NCBI RefSeq assembly: GCF_017309385.1
Contig: NZ_JAFJMJ010000002.1
Location: forward strand, 744,001-808,000
Source of the DNA: Amycolatopsis sp. 195334CR
GTDB lineage: Bacteria > Actinomycetota > Actinomycetes > Mycobacteriales > Pseudonocardiaceae
DNA: 64,000 bases
Direction of reading: 5' to 3'
Shown: positions 52,884 through 61,597 of the stretch, piece after piece
How the letters are laid out: each line of letters begins with the position of its first letter
Position numbering within the stretch: position 1 is the stretch's first letter
Translations under genes and position numbers: made by a program
Notes under the pieces: model-generated
What the model was told of the DNA's origin: nothing
Database searches by the model: none
The model's input: only the letters and a program-made list of their open reading frames with translations

Positions 52884-53336
52884 TTAAGTCCTTTGTGGAC
52901 GCCTTTTGCGGCGGAGCCGCCAGGAGCGTGATCCGTACAGGGCGGCGCTGGTGGTGAAGAAGATGGCGGTGAGCACGAGCCAGCGGCTCAGGTAAGGCTG
53001 GTGGCCGTGGCCGGTGGCGGCGAGCAGAGTTTCGCGGCCCTGTTCGAGGATTCCGGGGAAGAACAGCAAGAATAGCAGTCCGGAGGCCAGCGTCGGCACG
53101 CGAAGGTAGTTGACGGTGGCAGGCCGGCTGCCGAGCACGGCGCGGGCGGTGCGGTCGACGAAGGTGTAGGCGGGGAAGAGGATCAGGTCGTGGGCGATGA
53201 CCGCGCCCGCGAACCACCACGCCATCGTCGTCGAAGTGGGGTCGGCTGGGACTTGGAGCACGACGTAGCCGCCCAGGGCGAGGCAGCCGACGGTCACCAG
53301 CAGGTGCGCGGGGTGTGCGTCATAGGCTCGCCACAT
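52884..53336 (-). CDS. Membrane protein partner of the molybdo-oxidoreductase
   Basis: The 150-residue protein has four membrane helices (LLVTVGCLALGGYVVL, TTMAWWFAGAVIAHDLILF, LASGLLFLLFFPGIL, WLVLTAIFFTTSAALY) and a Lys/Arg tail. It starts immediately after the oxidoreductase stop (1 base between), so they are one transcript. Several His and Tyr could be haem- or quinone-related, but no family is recognised. Confidence 0.7.
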   Translation of the reverse strand: MWRAYDAHPAHLLVTVGCLALGGYVVLQVPADPTSTTMAWWFAGAVIAHDLILFPAYTFVDRTARAVLGSRPATVNYLRVPTLASGLLFLLFFPGILEQGRETLLAATGHGHQPYLSRWLVLTAIFFTTSAALYGSRSWRLRRKRRPQRT

Positions 53337-53337
53337 G

Positions 53338-54645
53338 TCAGGTGCTCCGGAATTCGATGGACCGCACCCATTTCGTGTTGTGCACCCCGGGTAGTGCCGG
53401 GACGATCACGCGCGCGGGGAATCCGTGGTCCATGCTGAGTTCGGCGTCGTTCACCCGCAACGCGAGCAGCGCGTCGGGGTGGCGTACCTGGTTGCCCTGC
53501 AGCGCTGCCTGGCTGAACGGTCCCGCTTGCTCGAGTGAACGCACGAAAGCGCCGGTGGGTTCCGGGGTTCCGGCGAGCCGGGCGAGGTCGGCGAGGCGGA
53601 CGCCGGTCCAGCGCTGGGTGGTGGACCAGCCTTCGACGCAGGCGATCGGCAGGACTGCGCTGTGCTGCGGCAGGGCGGCCAGTTGGGCGAGGTCGAGTTC
53701 GAGGGACGGGCCTGAGCCGGTCAGCGTCAGGCGCCAGCCGGTTCCGGTGGCGGCCGGGGTGATGCCGGCGGCGGTCGCGGTGCGGTTGACCTGGAAGTCG
53801 TTCGGGCCGTCGCCGAGGTCGCGGCCGCGGGGGAGCAGCAGCGCGGTGTTCCGGAGGGGACCGTCGATGGTCTGCCCGGCGGTCAGGGCCAGCACCAGGA
53901 GGGAACCGCCCCCGGTCAGTGCCAGCATTCCTCGGCGGCTGATCGTCGGGATGTCGGGCTCGGTGGGTGGGAGGTCGCTGAGGGTGCGCGGTTCCACCGT
54001 GGTGGCCGAGCGCGAGGTCTTGAGCTCGGTGCGGAGGGAGCGGCTGCGCAGGGCGCGGATCATCAGCGGGAGTTTGAGCGCGACGTGGCAGATGAAGGCG
54101 CCGATGAACACCCAGGCGCCGTAGTAGTGCGCGGTGTAGAAGCTGAACCCGAACAGGTAGTCGTACTGGATGTTGAGCACGCCGGTGGCGATCTCGAACA
54201 GCACGCTGCCGACGAGCAGGAGCAGCGAGAGCCGTTCGAGGACCTGCGCGGGTGAGCGGGCCGGTGGCCAGGTGAACAGCTTCGGTGCCACTGACCAGAG
54301 CTTGGCCAGCACCACGGGGACGAGCACCAGGCCGAGAACGACGTGAAGTCCCTGAGTGAGCCGGTAGAGCCAGGGCGGATCGGTCGGCCAGTCGAAGTAG
54401 GGCAGGCGCAGCAGGCCGACGTCAGCGGGCATCGCCTGCCCCAGGTGCGGCGCGTAGGCCGCGTAGGAGAGCAGGCCGGTGATCGTCACGATCGGCAGCG
54501 CGATCAGCAGCACCACCGCGAGCACCGACGTCAGCCAGGGGCCGCGCACCGGGCTGCGCCAGGTCCGCGGCCGGAACGGTCCGGGCGGGCGGTGCCTGGC
54601 CAGCCACGCCCAGAACCGGGCCGGGAAGCCGTACCGCGTGGCCAT
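53338..54645 (-). CDS. Membrane-anchored molybdopterin oxidoreductase with internal Tat motif
   Basis: The 435-residue enzyme joins an N-terminal cytochrome-b561-like bundle (about 40-210, four or five helices with His in GLHVVLG and FICHVALKL) to a sulphite-oxidase-fold molybdopterin domain (about 275-432). The latter carries the Mo-ligand Cys336 (PIACVEGWSTTQRW) and a WVRSIEF end. Between them is ISRRGMLAL (235-243), a twin-arginine motif, so the Mo domain is probably exported by Tat after Sec inserts the bundle. It resembles YedY/MsrP-type reductases with a fused haem subunit. It is the downstream partner of the envelope-sugar genes, same strand. Confidence 0.85.
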   Translation of the reverse strand: MATRYGFPARFWAWLARHRPPGPFRPRTWRSPVRGPWLTSVLAVVLLIALPIVTITGLLSYAAYAPHLGQAMPADVGLLRLPYFDWPTDPPWLYRLTQGLHVVLGLVLVPVVLAKLWSVAPKLFTWPPARSPAQVLERLSLLLLVGSVLFEIATGVLNIQYDYLFGFSFYTAHYYGAWVFIGAFICHVALKLPLMIRALRSRSLRTELKTSRSATTVEPRTLSDLPPTEPDIPTISRRGMLALTGGGSLLVLALTAGQTIDGPLRNTALLLPRGRDLGDGPNDFQVNRTATAAGITPAATGTGWRLTLTGSGPSLELDLAQLAALPQHSAVLPIACVEGWSTTQRWTGVRLADLARLAGTPEPTGAFVRSLEQAGPFSQAALQGNQVRHPDALLALRVNDAELSMDHGFPARVIVPALPGVHNTKWVRSIEFRST

Positions 54646-54648
54646 CGC

Positions 54649-55275
54649 TCAGCCCTGCCTGGTCAGGCGGGCGAAGTGGCGGTGTCCCCGGTGCACTTCG
54701 GTGAGCCGCAGCCCGGTGCCGCGGGTCAGGGCGCCGATCGTCTCCAGGTCGAGAACGGCCCAGGGAAACCAGATACCGGTCTCGTGCTCCGAGCTGCTCA
54801 GCCGGGCTTGGCCTTGCCAGAGCCCGTCCCAGCCCGGTTTGACCTCGACTAATGCGCTGCCGCCGGGGCGCAGCAGTTCGGCGGCGCGCCGGAGCAAGCC
54901 GTGCGGATCGCCGCCGATGCCGATGTTGCCGTCGGCGAACACGACGTGCCGCCAGTGCCCCTCGGCGGGCAGCGCACCGAAAAGATCCGCGCACAGCGCT
55001 GGTACTCCCCGTGCTCGGCAGTGGTCGACGGCGACCGGTGAGCAGTCGATGCCCAGCGCGGCCACCCCGGCCTCGAACAGCGCTTCGACCAGCCTGCCCG
55101 GCCCGCACCCCAGGTCCAGGGTGGCGCCGGTGCAGCGCCGGACCAGCCAGCGGTCCCCGGCGCAGGCACGCCGGTGCCAGCGCGGGGTGGACAGCCCGAC
55201 CACGCGTCCGTCGTCGAGGTGCAGGTCGGCCGCTTCGCCCGCCAGCGCTACGTCGAAAGCGGCGGTCACGGGCAT
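54649..55275 (-). CDS. Class I SAM-dependent methyltransferase
   Basis: The 208-residue enzyme has motif I ATLDLGCGPGRLVEAL (about 52-67) and motif II FADGNIGIGG. It overlaps the glycosyltransferase gene behind it by 10 bases. It would methylate a sugar, lipid or small molecule; in this cluster a surface sugar is likely. ATG 55275 is chosen. Confidence 0.85.
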   Translation of the reverse strand: MPVTAAFDVALAGEAADLHLDDGRVVGLSTPRWHRRACAGDRWLVRRCTGATLDLGCGPGRLVEALFEAGVAALGIDCSPVAVDHCRARGVPALCADLFGALPAEGHWRHVVFADGNIGIGGDPHGLLRRAAELLRPGGSALVEVKPGWDGLWQGQARLSSSEHETGIWFPWAVLDLETIGALTRGTGLRLTEVHRGHRHFARLTRQG

Positions 55276-55937
55276 GGCAGCCCGGCCACGGCGTTGGCGA
55301 AGCGGCTGCCCGGCACCAGGTCGCGCACCCGCACGGCGTCCTCCGCGGTGTCCACATCGGACAATGTCGGTACCTCTCGCACTTGGAGGCCACCGGCGCG
55401 CAGCGCGGTGGTGGTGCGGCGGCCGGTGTCGTCGCGGGAGGTGGGCACGTCGGCGATGCTGGCCGCGATCAGCGGATCTCGCAGGCCCAGCACCCACCAG
55501 CCGCCATCGGTGGCGGGGCCGAGCACCGCGTCGGCACCGGGAGCGTTGAGTGACCGGGCGCATTCCGCCAACAGCCGTGGGCTGGCCTGGGGTGTGTCCA
55601 TGCCGATCTGCAGGCTGGGCAGGCCGGGGTAGCGCGAGGCGGCGTCGGCGTGCGCGGCCGCGATCCGCTCGCCGAGGGAATCGCCGCGCTGGGAGTACAC
55701 GGGCAGGTCGTTGATAAGAGACGCGATCTCGACGCCCTCCTCCGCCTCGGCGAGGTCCCCGGACAGTGCGACCACCGTCCTGGCGTCTGGGACGGCGCGG
55801 GCGGCCACCAGCGTGTCCAGCAGGGCCGCGGCCGCGATGCGTGCTGCCTGGACCGGACTCGCGGGCGGGCACAGCCTCGTCTTGACCTTTCCCGCGCACG
55901 GCGCCTTCGCCAGCACGAGCAGGATGTGCGGGGTCAT
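55266..55937 (-). CDS. TIGR04282-type glycosyltransferase (DUF2064)
   Basis: The 223-residue protein has the nucleotidyl/glycosyltransferase-like DUF2064 fold: LLVLAKAPCAGKVKTRLCPP, a DTLVAARAVPDA helix, LQIGMDTPQ and LGPATDGGWWVLGLRDP. The family is annotated for arsenosugar synthesis but is widespread. It overlaps the next gene as ATGA. It probably acts with the GT2 gene in the envelope-sugar cluster. Confidence 0.85.
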   Translation of the reverse strand: MTPHILLVLAKAPCAGKVKTRLCPPASPVQAARIAAAALLDTLVAARAVPDARTVVALSGDLAEAEEGVEIASLINDLPVYSQRGDSLGERIAAAHADAASRYPGLPSLQIGMDTPQASPRLLAECARSLNAPGADAVLGPATDGGWWVLGLRDPLIAASIADVPTSRDDTGRRTTTALRAGGLQVREVPTLSDVDTAEDAVRVRDLVPGSRFANAVAGLPCP

Positions 55938-56590
55938 GTTCGCAGCACCACCTTCGACATGTCGCGGACGGCTTTGAGCGTGCCCGGCAGCGAACCGGAC
56001 ACTTTGGACTTTCCGCCGGTGCGCGGCCGGTAGGTCACATCGCATTCGCGCACGGCCCATCCGGCTTTCGCCGCGCGCAGGAGCAGTTCGAGTGGATAAC
56101 CGAAGGCGCGGTCCTCGACGCCGAGTTCGAGCAGCGCGCTGCGCCGCGCCACCCGGACCGCGGGCAAGTCGTGCACGAGTGCGCCGCGGCGGCGCAACAA
56201 CGCCGCGAGCGCCGCGTTGCCGGCTCGGGTGTGCCACGGCTGGACCGAACGACCCGAGCGCACGCGCCTGCCCACGGCGAGATCGGCCGCCCCGTCCACC
56301 ACGGCCGCCACCAGTTCGGGAAGCTGCCCAGGATCCAGCGATCCATCGGCATCGAGCATCGCCACCACCTCGCCGCGAGACTCGACCAGCCCGGTGTGCG
56401 CGGCGGCCCCGTAGCCCCGCCGCGGTTCCACCACCACACGGGCCCCCAGACGGCGGGCCACTTCGGCGGTGCCATCGGTCGAGTCGTTGTCGACGACCAG
56501 CACGGAATACCCGTCGGGCACGCACTCGAGCACCCCGGGTAGCGCTTCTGCCTCGTCGAGACAGGGCAACACCACTTCGACGAAGGTCAT
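55934..56590 (-). CDS. GT2 family glycosyltransferase
   Basis: The 218-residue inverting GT-A enzyme shows EVVLPCLDEAEALPGVL, VVDNDSTDGTAEVARRLGA, AMLDADGSLDPGQLPEL (the D-x-D metal site) and a C-terminal RPRTGGKSKVSGSL. It resembles dolichol-phosphate-mannose-synthase-like enzymes, making a polyprenyl-sugar donor. ATG 56590 is the start, divergent from the GT-C gene that could use its product. Confidence 0.88.
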   Translation of the reverse strand: MTFVEVVLPCLDEAEALPGVLECVPDGYSVLVVDNDSTDGTAEVARRLGARVVVEPRRGYGAAAHTGLVESRGEVVAMLDADGSLDPGQLPELVAAVVDGAADLAVGRRVRSGRSVQPWHTRAGNAALAALLRRRGALVHDLPAVRVARRSALLELGVEDRAFGYPLELLLRAAKAGWAVRECDVTYRPRTGGKSKVSGSLPGTLKAVRDMSKVVLRT

Positions 56591-56696
56591 ATCGCTAATT
56601 CGTACCTGTGCCGACCGCAGATTGCCGGATGAGTGAAATTCCGGGTTAATCTCCGCTGCGCTGCGAAATTGGCCGACCGGAATTACAATATGCGGA

Positions 56697-58055
56697 ATGC
56701 CCGCGTCCGGATCCATATTGTTGGCGACCTCAACAAAATCCGCGCGCCGGAATCTGTACCTCGATCTGGCCGCGGTGCTCGGTGCGGCCGCCGTGGTGGT
56801 CGCCGCGGCGCTGGCCGGACGCCGGCTGCTGGACCAGGGCGTCGACATCTTCCTCTGGTGGCCCCCACTGCTGGCCCGCTGGCTGCCGCACGTCGGCCCG
56901 GGCACGCCGGCCGCGATTCTCGTCGCTCTGGTGGTGATCATCGCCGGCCCCGCGGTCGCGAGCCGATCGCGCTGGCCGGTCGCGCTGGCGGCCGCCTGGG
57001 TGATGGCATCGGCGTGGACTTTGTCACTCGCGTGGGTGGACGGTTTCGAGGGCGGTATCGCGGGCCGGTTGTCCACGGACGTGGAATATCTGCGCGATGT
57101 GCCGAGGGTGGCCGACATCGGTACAATGCTCGCCGAATTCGACGCGCACATCCTCAACGATTCGGTGCGGCCGTGGTCGATGCACGTCGGTGCCCATCCA
57201 CCCGGTGCACTGCTGTCGTTCACCTGGCTGGACCGGATCGGGCTCGGCGGAGGGGCCGCGACCGGGCTGGTGTGCGTGCTGATCGGGAGTTCGGCCGGAG
57301 TGGCGGTGGCCATCACGGCCAAAGCGCTGGGAGCGGCTGACGCCGCCCGTGCGATCCTGCCGTTCGCCGTGTTGTTCCCGGGCGCGGTGTGGATCGGTGT
57401 CTCCGCGGACGGGCTGTTCGCCGGAGTGCTCGCCTGGGGCGTCGCGCTGCTCGCGCTCGGCGCCCCCGCGGCGGGGGTTCGGGCCGATCTGCTCGCGCTG
57501 GCCGGTGGCCTGCTGCTGGGGTTCGCCTTGTTCCTGTCCTACGGCTTGGTCGTGGGCGGCGTGGTCGCCCTGGCCGTGCTCGGCCTGGCCCGCCGGTGGC
57601 GTCCAGTGCTGGCCGGGGCCGCCGGAGTGGTGATCGTCGTCGGCGCTTTCGCGCTGGCGGGGTTCTGGTGGCTGGACGGGTTCGAGCTGGTGAAGGTCGT
57701 CTACGCCGAAAGCGTGGCGAAGACCAGGCCGTACTCCTACTTCGTCTGGGCCAATCTCGCCGCGCTGCTCTTCGCCATCGGGCCCGCTGTCGTCGCCGGT
57801 CTGCGCCGCCTGCTCGCCGGGCCCCGGCAGGCCCCGCGAGCGGTTCTGTGGCTGAGCGCGGCTGCCCTGCTCGCGGTACTGGCCGCCGATCTGTCCGGAA
57901 TGAGCAAAGCCGAGGTCGAACGGATCTGGCTACCGTTCTCGATCTGGCTGATCTTGCCGTGCGCGCTGCTACCCCGCACCCAGCACCGCTACTGGCTCAT
58001 CGCCCAAGCACTGCTCGCGCTCCTGGTCAACCATCTACTGTGGACGGTGTGGTGA
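56697..58055 (+). CDS. GT-C-type membrane glycosyltransferase
   Basis: The 452-residue membrane protein has about 11 helices and a large outside loop after the second helix (LAWVDGFEGGIAGRLSTDVE, with SMHVGAHPPGALLSFTWL). The Asp in DGFEGG and HPPG are GT-C-like. A polyprenyl-phosphate-sugar-dependent transferase is inferred. It is divergent from the GT2 gene, and its 3' end overlaps the epimerase 3' end by 21 bases on the opposite strand. Confidence 0.75.
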   Translation: MPASGSILLATSTKSARRNLYLDLAAVLGAAAVVVAAALAGRRLLDQGVDIFLWWPPLLARWLPHVGPGTPAAILVALVVIIAGPAVASRSRWPVALAAAWVMASAWTLSLAWVDGFEGGIAGRLSTDVEYLRDVPRVADIGTMLAEFDAHILNDSVRPWSMHVGAHPPGALLSFTWLDRIGLGGGAATGLVCVLIGSSAGVAVAITAKALGAADAARAILPFAVLFPGAVWIGVSADGLFAGVLAWGVALLALGAPAAGVRADLLALAGGLLLGFALFLSYGLVVGGVVALAVLGLARRWRPVLAGAAGVVIVVGAFALAGFWWLDGFELVKVVYAESVAKTRPYSYFVWANLAALLFAIGPAVVAGLRRLLAGPRQAPRAVLWLSAAALLAVLAADLSGMSKAEVERIWLPFSIWLILPCALLPRTQHRYWLIAQALLALLVNHLLWTVW

Positions 58056-59102
58056 TGCTGGTTCGCGCAGGGGAGCGTGGGCGAACTCGGCCACGCCTTC
58101 GGCGAACGAAGTGCGCGCACGGAACCCGAGTACCTCTGCCGCCCGCGCCGGATCGGCGACCACGTGCCGGACGTCGCCCGGCCTCGCCCCGCCCACCACG
58201 GTGGGAGCCGGTCCGTTCATCGCCTCGGCGAGCGTCCCGGCGAGGTCGCCGACGGTGTGCGGTTCGCCGGAACAGACATTGACCGGTACGCACCGGCCAG
58301 TGGGTGGGTCGGCGGTCAGCGCCAGCATGTTCGCCCGCGCCACGTCGGACACGTGGACGAAGTCGCGGCGCTGCTCGCCGTCCTCCATCACCCGCGGCGA
58401 CTCGCCCGATTCCAGTGCGGACCGGAAGATCGACGCGACACCGGCATACGGCGTGTCGCGCGGCATCCGCGGGCCGTACACGTTGTGGTACCGCAACGCC
58501 CACACCGCACCACCGGTCTGCCGTGCCCAGGCCCCGGCAAGGTGTTCCTGCGCGAGTTTGGTGGCCGCGTAGGTGCTACGCGGATCCAGCCGGGCGTCCT
58601 CCGGAACCAGCCCGGGTTCCAGCGCGGCACCGCAGCGCGGGCACGGTGGATCGAACCGGCCCGCCTCGATCGCCTCGGCCGGGCGCGGACCGGGTTCGAC
58701 CGTGCCGTGTTCACCGCAGCGGTAACGACCTTCGCCGTAGACCACCATCGAACTCGCCAGCACCAGGGACGACACCCCGTGTTCGTACATCGCCGCCAGC
58801 AGCACCGCGGTGCCGTAGTCGTTCAGCGAAGCGAACTCCGGCCCGTCCGACGGGTCTACACCGTGGCCGACCATCGCCGCCTGATGGCACACCACATCCA
58901 CTCCCGGCAGCACCGTGCCGAGGACTCCGGCATCGCGGACGTCGCCCTCGACCACCTCGTGCCCGATGTCCGGAGCGCGCCGCCCGGCATGGGCCTGCGG
59001 CAGCAACACGTCCAGCAGCACCGGTGAATGTCCTTGCTTAGCAAGAAGATCCGCGATGTGGGAGCCGATGAACCCCGCTCCGCCAGTGACTAGTACTCGC
59101 AT
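58035..59102 (-). CDS. NAD-dependent sugar-nucleotide epimerase/dehydratase
   Basis: The 355-residue extended SDR has TGGAGFIGSHIADLL (motif GxxGxxG, residues 7-13), LASSMVVYGEG, the catalytic YHNVYGP and a CRxCG-type pair (YRCGEHGTV ... PCPRCGA) that resembles a small zinc-binding insert. ATG 59102 is chosen. It would modify NDP-sugars for the surrounding glycosyltransferases. Confidence 0.88.
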   Translation of the reverse strand: MRVLVTGGAGFIGSHIADLLAKQGHSPVLLDVLLPQAHAGRRAPDIGHEVVEGDVRDAGVLGTVLPGVDVVCHQAAMVGHGVDPSDGPEFASLNDYGTAVLLAAMYEHGVSSLVLASSMVVYGEGRYRCGEHGTVEPGPRPAEAIEAGRFDPPCPRCGAALEPGLVPEDARLDPRSTYAATKLAQEHLAGAWARQTGGAVWALRYHNVYGPRMPRDTPYAGVASIFRSALESGESPRVMEDGEQRRDFVHVSDVARANMLALTADPPTGRCVPVNVCSGEPHTVGDLAGTLAEAMNGPAPTVVGGARPGDVRHVVADPARAAEVLGFRARTSFAEGVAEFAHAPLREPASPHRPQ

Positions 59103-59158
59103 CGAGTTCGACGCTACCCCGCTTTCGCCGCGCGAGCAGGACGGAAGGTCGGCAGAAC

Positions 59159-59201
59159 GGGTGGGACCTCGCCCGCGCAATGCGCGAACCAGGCCCCACC
59201 C
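59159..59201 (-). terminator. Hairpin after the secreted repeat protein
   Basis: GGGTGGGACCT (59159-59169) pairs with AGGCCCCACCC (59191-59201), with one mismatch and a further CGCGC/GCGCG stem inside. It lies just behind the stop of the secreted protein gene (59217, minus). Confidence 0.65.
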
Positions 59202-59216
59202 GCGACGCGGGGTGGA

Positions 59217-59594
59217 TCAGAGGCCGAGGCCGCCGATCACGCCGCTGAGCACGCCTTCGTCGGAGCTGTTGCCCGTATTGGCCTTGGTGTGCTCGTTGCG
59301 CACGCCGTCCTCACCTGCGCTGCCGCGCTGGTGCTCGAAGTCGCCGCCGTCGCGGTCGGCGTTGGCCTTGGTGTGCTCGGTGGCCACGCCGTCCCGGTTG
59401 GCCGAGGTGGCGGACTCGTGGAAGCTCGAGCCCTGCTCGTCGGCGTTGGCCGAGACGCTGTGGGTGGCGGCGCCGTCGGCGCCCGCGCTAATCTCCTGGT
59501 GGGAGTACCCGTCGGCCGAGGCGATACCGGCGGCTCCTACCGTCAGCGGCAGGGCGAGCGCTCCTGCGACCATTGCACGCCGGATTGTCCGCAT
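59217..59594 (-). CDS. Small secreted repeat protein
   Basis: The 125-residue product has a Sec signal peptide (about 1-27, ending ASA-D). The mature part is made of short, imperfect repeats of about 11-17 residues ending in A-D/N-x-D-G (HQEISAGADGAATHS, ESATSANRDGVATEHTKANA, EHQRGSAGEDGVRNEHTKAN). It ends with a hydrophobic GVLSGVIGGLGL tail. It is highly charged and looks intrinsically disordered or beta-solenoid-like. It may coat the cell surface. I do not recognise the family. Confidence 0.75.
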   Translation of the reverse strand: MRTIRRAMVAGALALPLTVGAAGIASADGYSHQEISAGADGAATHSVSANADEQGSSFHESATSANRDGVATEHTKANADRDGGDFEHQRGSAGEDGVRNEHTKANTGNSSDEGVLSGVIGGLGL

Positions 59595-59752
59595 AGGACG
59601 TTCCTCCTCTTCATGGGGGTTGTGAGCCGCTCATTTCCCGTGCGGCCACAACTCCTTTGTACCCATGCTTTTCCGGGTCGCACACCCTGTGAAGCGGTAC
59701 GACATTTCACAGCGATCCCGGCAATCCACCACGGCCAAGGCTTCCGAACGCG

Positions 59753-60393
59753 TCACGCGCCGATCGTGGCGGTGTCGATGACGAAGCGGTACCGCACCTC
59801 GCTGTTGGTCACCCGCTCGTAGACGGATTCGACGTCCTCGGCGCCGATGACCTCGATCTCCGCGCCGATATGGTGCTTGGCACAGAAGTCCAGCATCTGC
59901 TGCGTTTCGGCGATGCCGCCGATCTTCGGACCGGCGATCGACTTGTTGCCCATGATCAAGGAGAACTGCTGGTACGACAGGGGTTCCGCGGGAGCGCCCA
60001 CGTTGACCAGCGCGCCACCGACCTTCAACAGACCCAGGTAGGCGTCCACCGGGATCTTCGCCGAGACGGTGTTGAGGATGACGTCGAAGGACCCGGCCAG
60101 ATCCTCGAACGTGGAGTCATCGGAGGTGGCGTGGTAGTGCGTCGCGCCGAGCTGCTTGAGGCCGTCTTCCTGCTTCTTCAGGCTCTGGCTCAGCACGGTG
60201 ACCTCGGCACCCATCGCCGCGGCGACCTTCTTGCCCGGTCCGGCGCCCCACTGGTGCAGTGGTGAATACGTGGTGATCCCGGCGCACAGCAGCGGCGCGG
60301 CCTCGTCGAGGCCGATTCCTTCGGGGATCCGGCAAACGAAACGCTCCTTCACCACGACTTCGCGGCTGTAGCCGCCGTGGGTGACTCCGCGGC
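59753..60393 (-). pseudogene. Alcohol dehydrogenase (YahK/CAD-like) remnant
   Basis: From GGYSREVVVKERFVCRIPEG onward it matches CAD-family zinc alcohol dehydrogenases. The catalytic N-terminal half is absent (sequence begins at 60393). In addition, GPGKKVAAAMGAEVTVLSQS shows that the Rossmann glycine loop (about 14 residues) between KKV and AAAMGAEV is deleted. Without zinc site or cofactor loop it cannot be an active enzyme. The C-terminal half to RYRFVIDTATI is otherwise intact. Confidence 0.85.
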
Positions 60394-60406
60394 ACCGAAA
60401 GTCCCG

Positions 60407-60616
60407 TCAGTCCTTGGTGAAGGCGTTCTTCACCTTCTCGGACGCGTCACCGACGGCGTCCTTGACCTTTTCGACGCCCTCCTTGATCCCGGCTTTGGCT
60501 TGGTCGGCCTTGCCTTCGTCGCGCAGCTGCTCGTTTCCGGTCAGCGCGCCGGTGGCTTCTTTCGCTTTGCCGCCGAGGTCGTCGGCCTTGGTGCCGATCT
60601 TGTCGCCCATCGACAT
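60407..60616 (-). CDS. CsbD-family stress protein
   Basis: The 69-residue helical, Lys/Ala/Gly-rich protein (SMGDKIGTKADDLGGKAKEA, TGNEQLRDEGKADQAKAG) is a classic CsbD. These are general-stress proteins of unknown mechanism. AAGGAGAC precedes ATG 60616. It is divergent from the Asp23 operon, which is also stress-linked. Confidence 0.92.
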   Translation of the reverse strand: MSMGDKIGTKADDLGGKAKEATGALTGNEQLRDEGKADQAKAGIKEGVEKVKDAVGDASEKVKNAFTKD

Positions 60617-60639
60617 GTTCGTCTCCTTCTCATAGTCGG

Positions 60640-60661
60640 TTCGCCCGTGAATCCGGGCGAA
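60640..60661. promoter_or_regulatory. Inverted repeat upstream of csbD
   Basis: TTCGCCCG (60640-60647), a 6-base spacer and CGGGCGAA (60654-60661) are perfect 8-bp arms in the csbD leader. It may be an operator or an RNA hairpin. No SigB-type GTTT-GGGTA promoter was found. Confidence 0.5.
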
Positions 60662-60818
60662 GCGCTTCTTCGACACCGTGGAGCCGGTGATCGTCACGCG
60701 CACTCCTGTGTGAGCGTCACCACTCGATCGGGTCGTGACGTTTCCGAATTCGCCGTGTCTTGGTGGTGAGAACAACGAAGTCCGGTCGGTAGCCGGAGGG
60801 ACGAGAGGGAGAGACACG

Positions 60819-61283
60819 ATGGCTGACACCGCAACGAAGGCCCCGGCTCGCAGCACTTCGGCAGAGGTCGTGAACGGTGCTGGAGGCGCGCTCGCCAGTG
60901 CGCAAGGCGTGACGACCATCGCCGACGTGGTGGTGCAGAAGGTCGCTGGCCTGGCCACCAGGGAGATTTCCGGGGTGTACGCCCTCGGCGGTGGCGCCGC
61001 CCGCGCGTTCTCGGCGCTGCGCGAGCGCATCCCGGGCGCGACCGCCTCGGCCGGGCAAGGCGTGTCGGTCGAGGTGGGGGAGAAGCAGACCGCGGTCGAT
61101 CTGCAGATCGTGGTGGAGTACGGCGTTTCGATCGCCGACGTCACCCGGTCGGTCCGGTACAACGTCATCACCGCGGTCGAGCGCATGACCGGGCTCGAAG
61201 TGGTCGAGGTGAACATCAACGTCAGCGACCTCCACCTGCCCTCCGAAGAGGACGCTCCCACTGACAACTCCCGTGTCGAGTGA
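60819..61283 (+). CDS. Asp23/Gls24 envelope-stress protein 1
   Basis: The 154-residue product has the Asp23/Gls24 fold (TIADVVVQKVAGLATREISG, then VSVEVGEKQTAVDLQIVVEYG and EVVEVNINVSDLHLP). Such proteins bind the membrane anchor AmaP and respond to cell-wall stress. A GAGAGGGAGAGAC site precedes ATG 60819. It is the first gene of a six-gene operon, with a GTGA overlap to the next. Confidence 0.93.
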   Translation: MADTATKAPARSTSAEVVNGAGGALASAQGVTTIADVVVQKVAGLATREISGVYALGGGAARAFSALRERIPGATASAGQGVSVEVGEKQTAVDLQIVVEYGVSIADVTRSVRYNVITAVERMTGLEVVEVNINVSDLHLPSEEDAPTDNSRVE

Positions 61284-61597
61284 CCACGCCCGAGACCGAG
61301 GCTGACCGGATCGCCGCCGCCGTGCTGGCGCTGCCCGACGTGGCGGGCCTGCACGGCGGCCGGTTCGGCGACATCGCCACCCTGGCCGCTCGCCGGCGGG
61401 TGACCGGGATCCGCGTGCGCGACGAGGACCTCACGATCGCGGTGAGCGTGCGATACCCGTTCTCCGCAACCGAGGTAGCGGCCTCCGTGCGCGCGGCGGT
61501 GGGCAGGCCAGAGCGCGCTGTGCACGTGTTCATCGCCGATCTGGTCGACGGGCCGGACCGGACAGCGGAAGAACCAGAAGAGGAGAAAATACCGTGA
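61280..61597 (+). CDS. Asp23-operon small protein
   Basis: The 105-residue acidic protein starts at GTG 61280 (GTGA overlap). It has an Asp23-like beta-alpha core (AAVLALPDVAGLHGG, ITGIR-like VTGIRVRDEDLTIAVSVRYP, HVFIADLVDG). It is regularly found in this operon in actinomycetes. It may be a diverged Asp23-like partner. Confidence 0.75.
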   Translation: MTTPETEADRIAAAVLALPDVAGLHGGRFGDIATLAARRRVTGIRVRDEDLTIAVSVRYPFSATEVAASVRAAVGRPERAVHVFIADLVDGPDRTAEEPEEEKIP

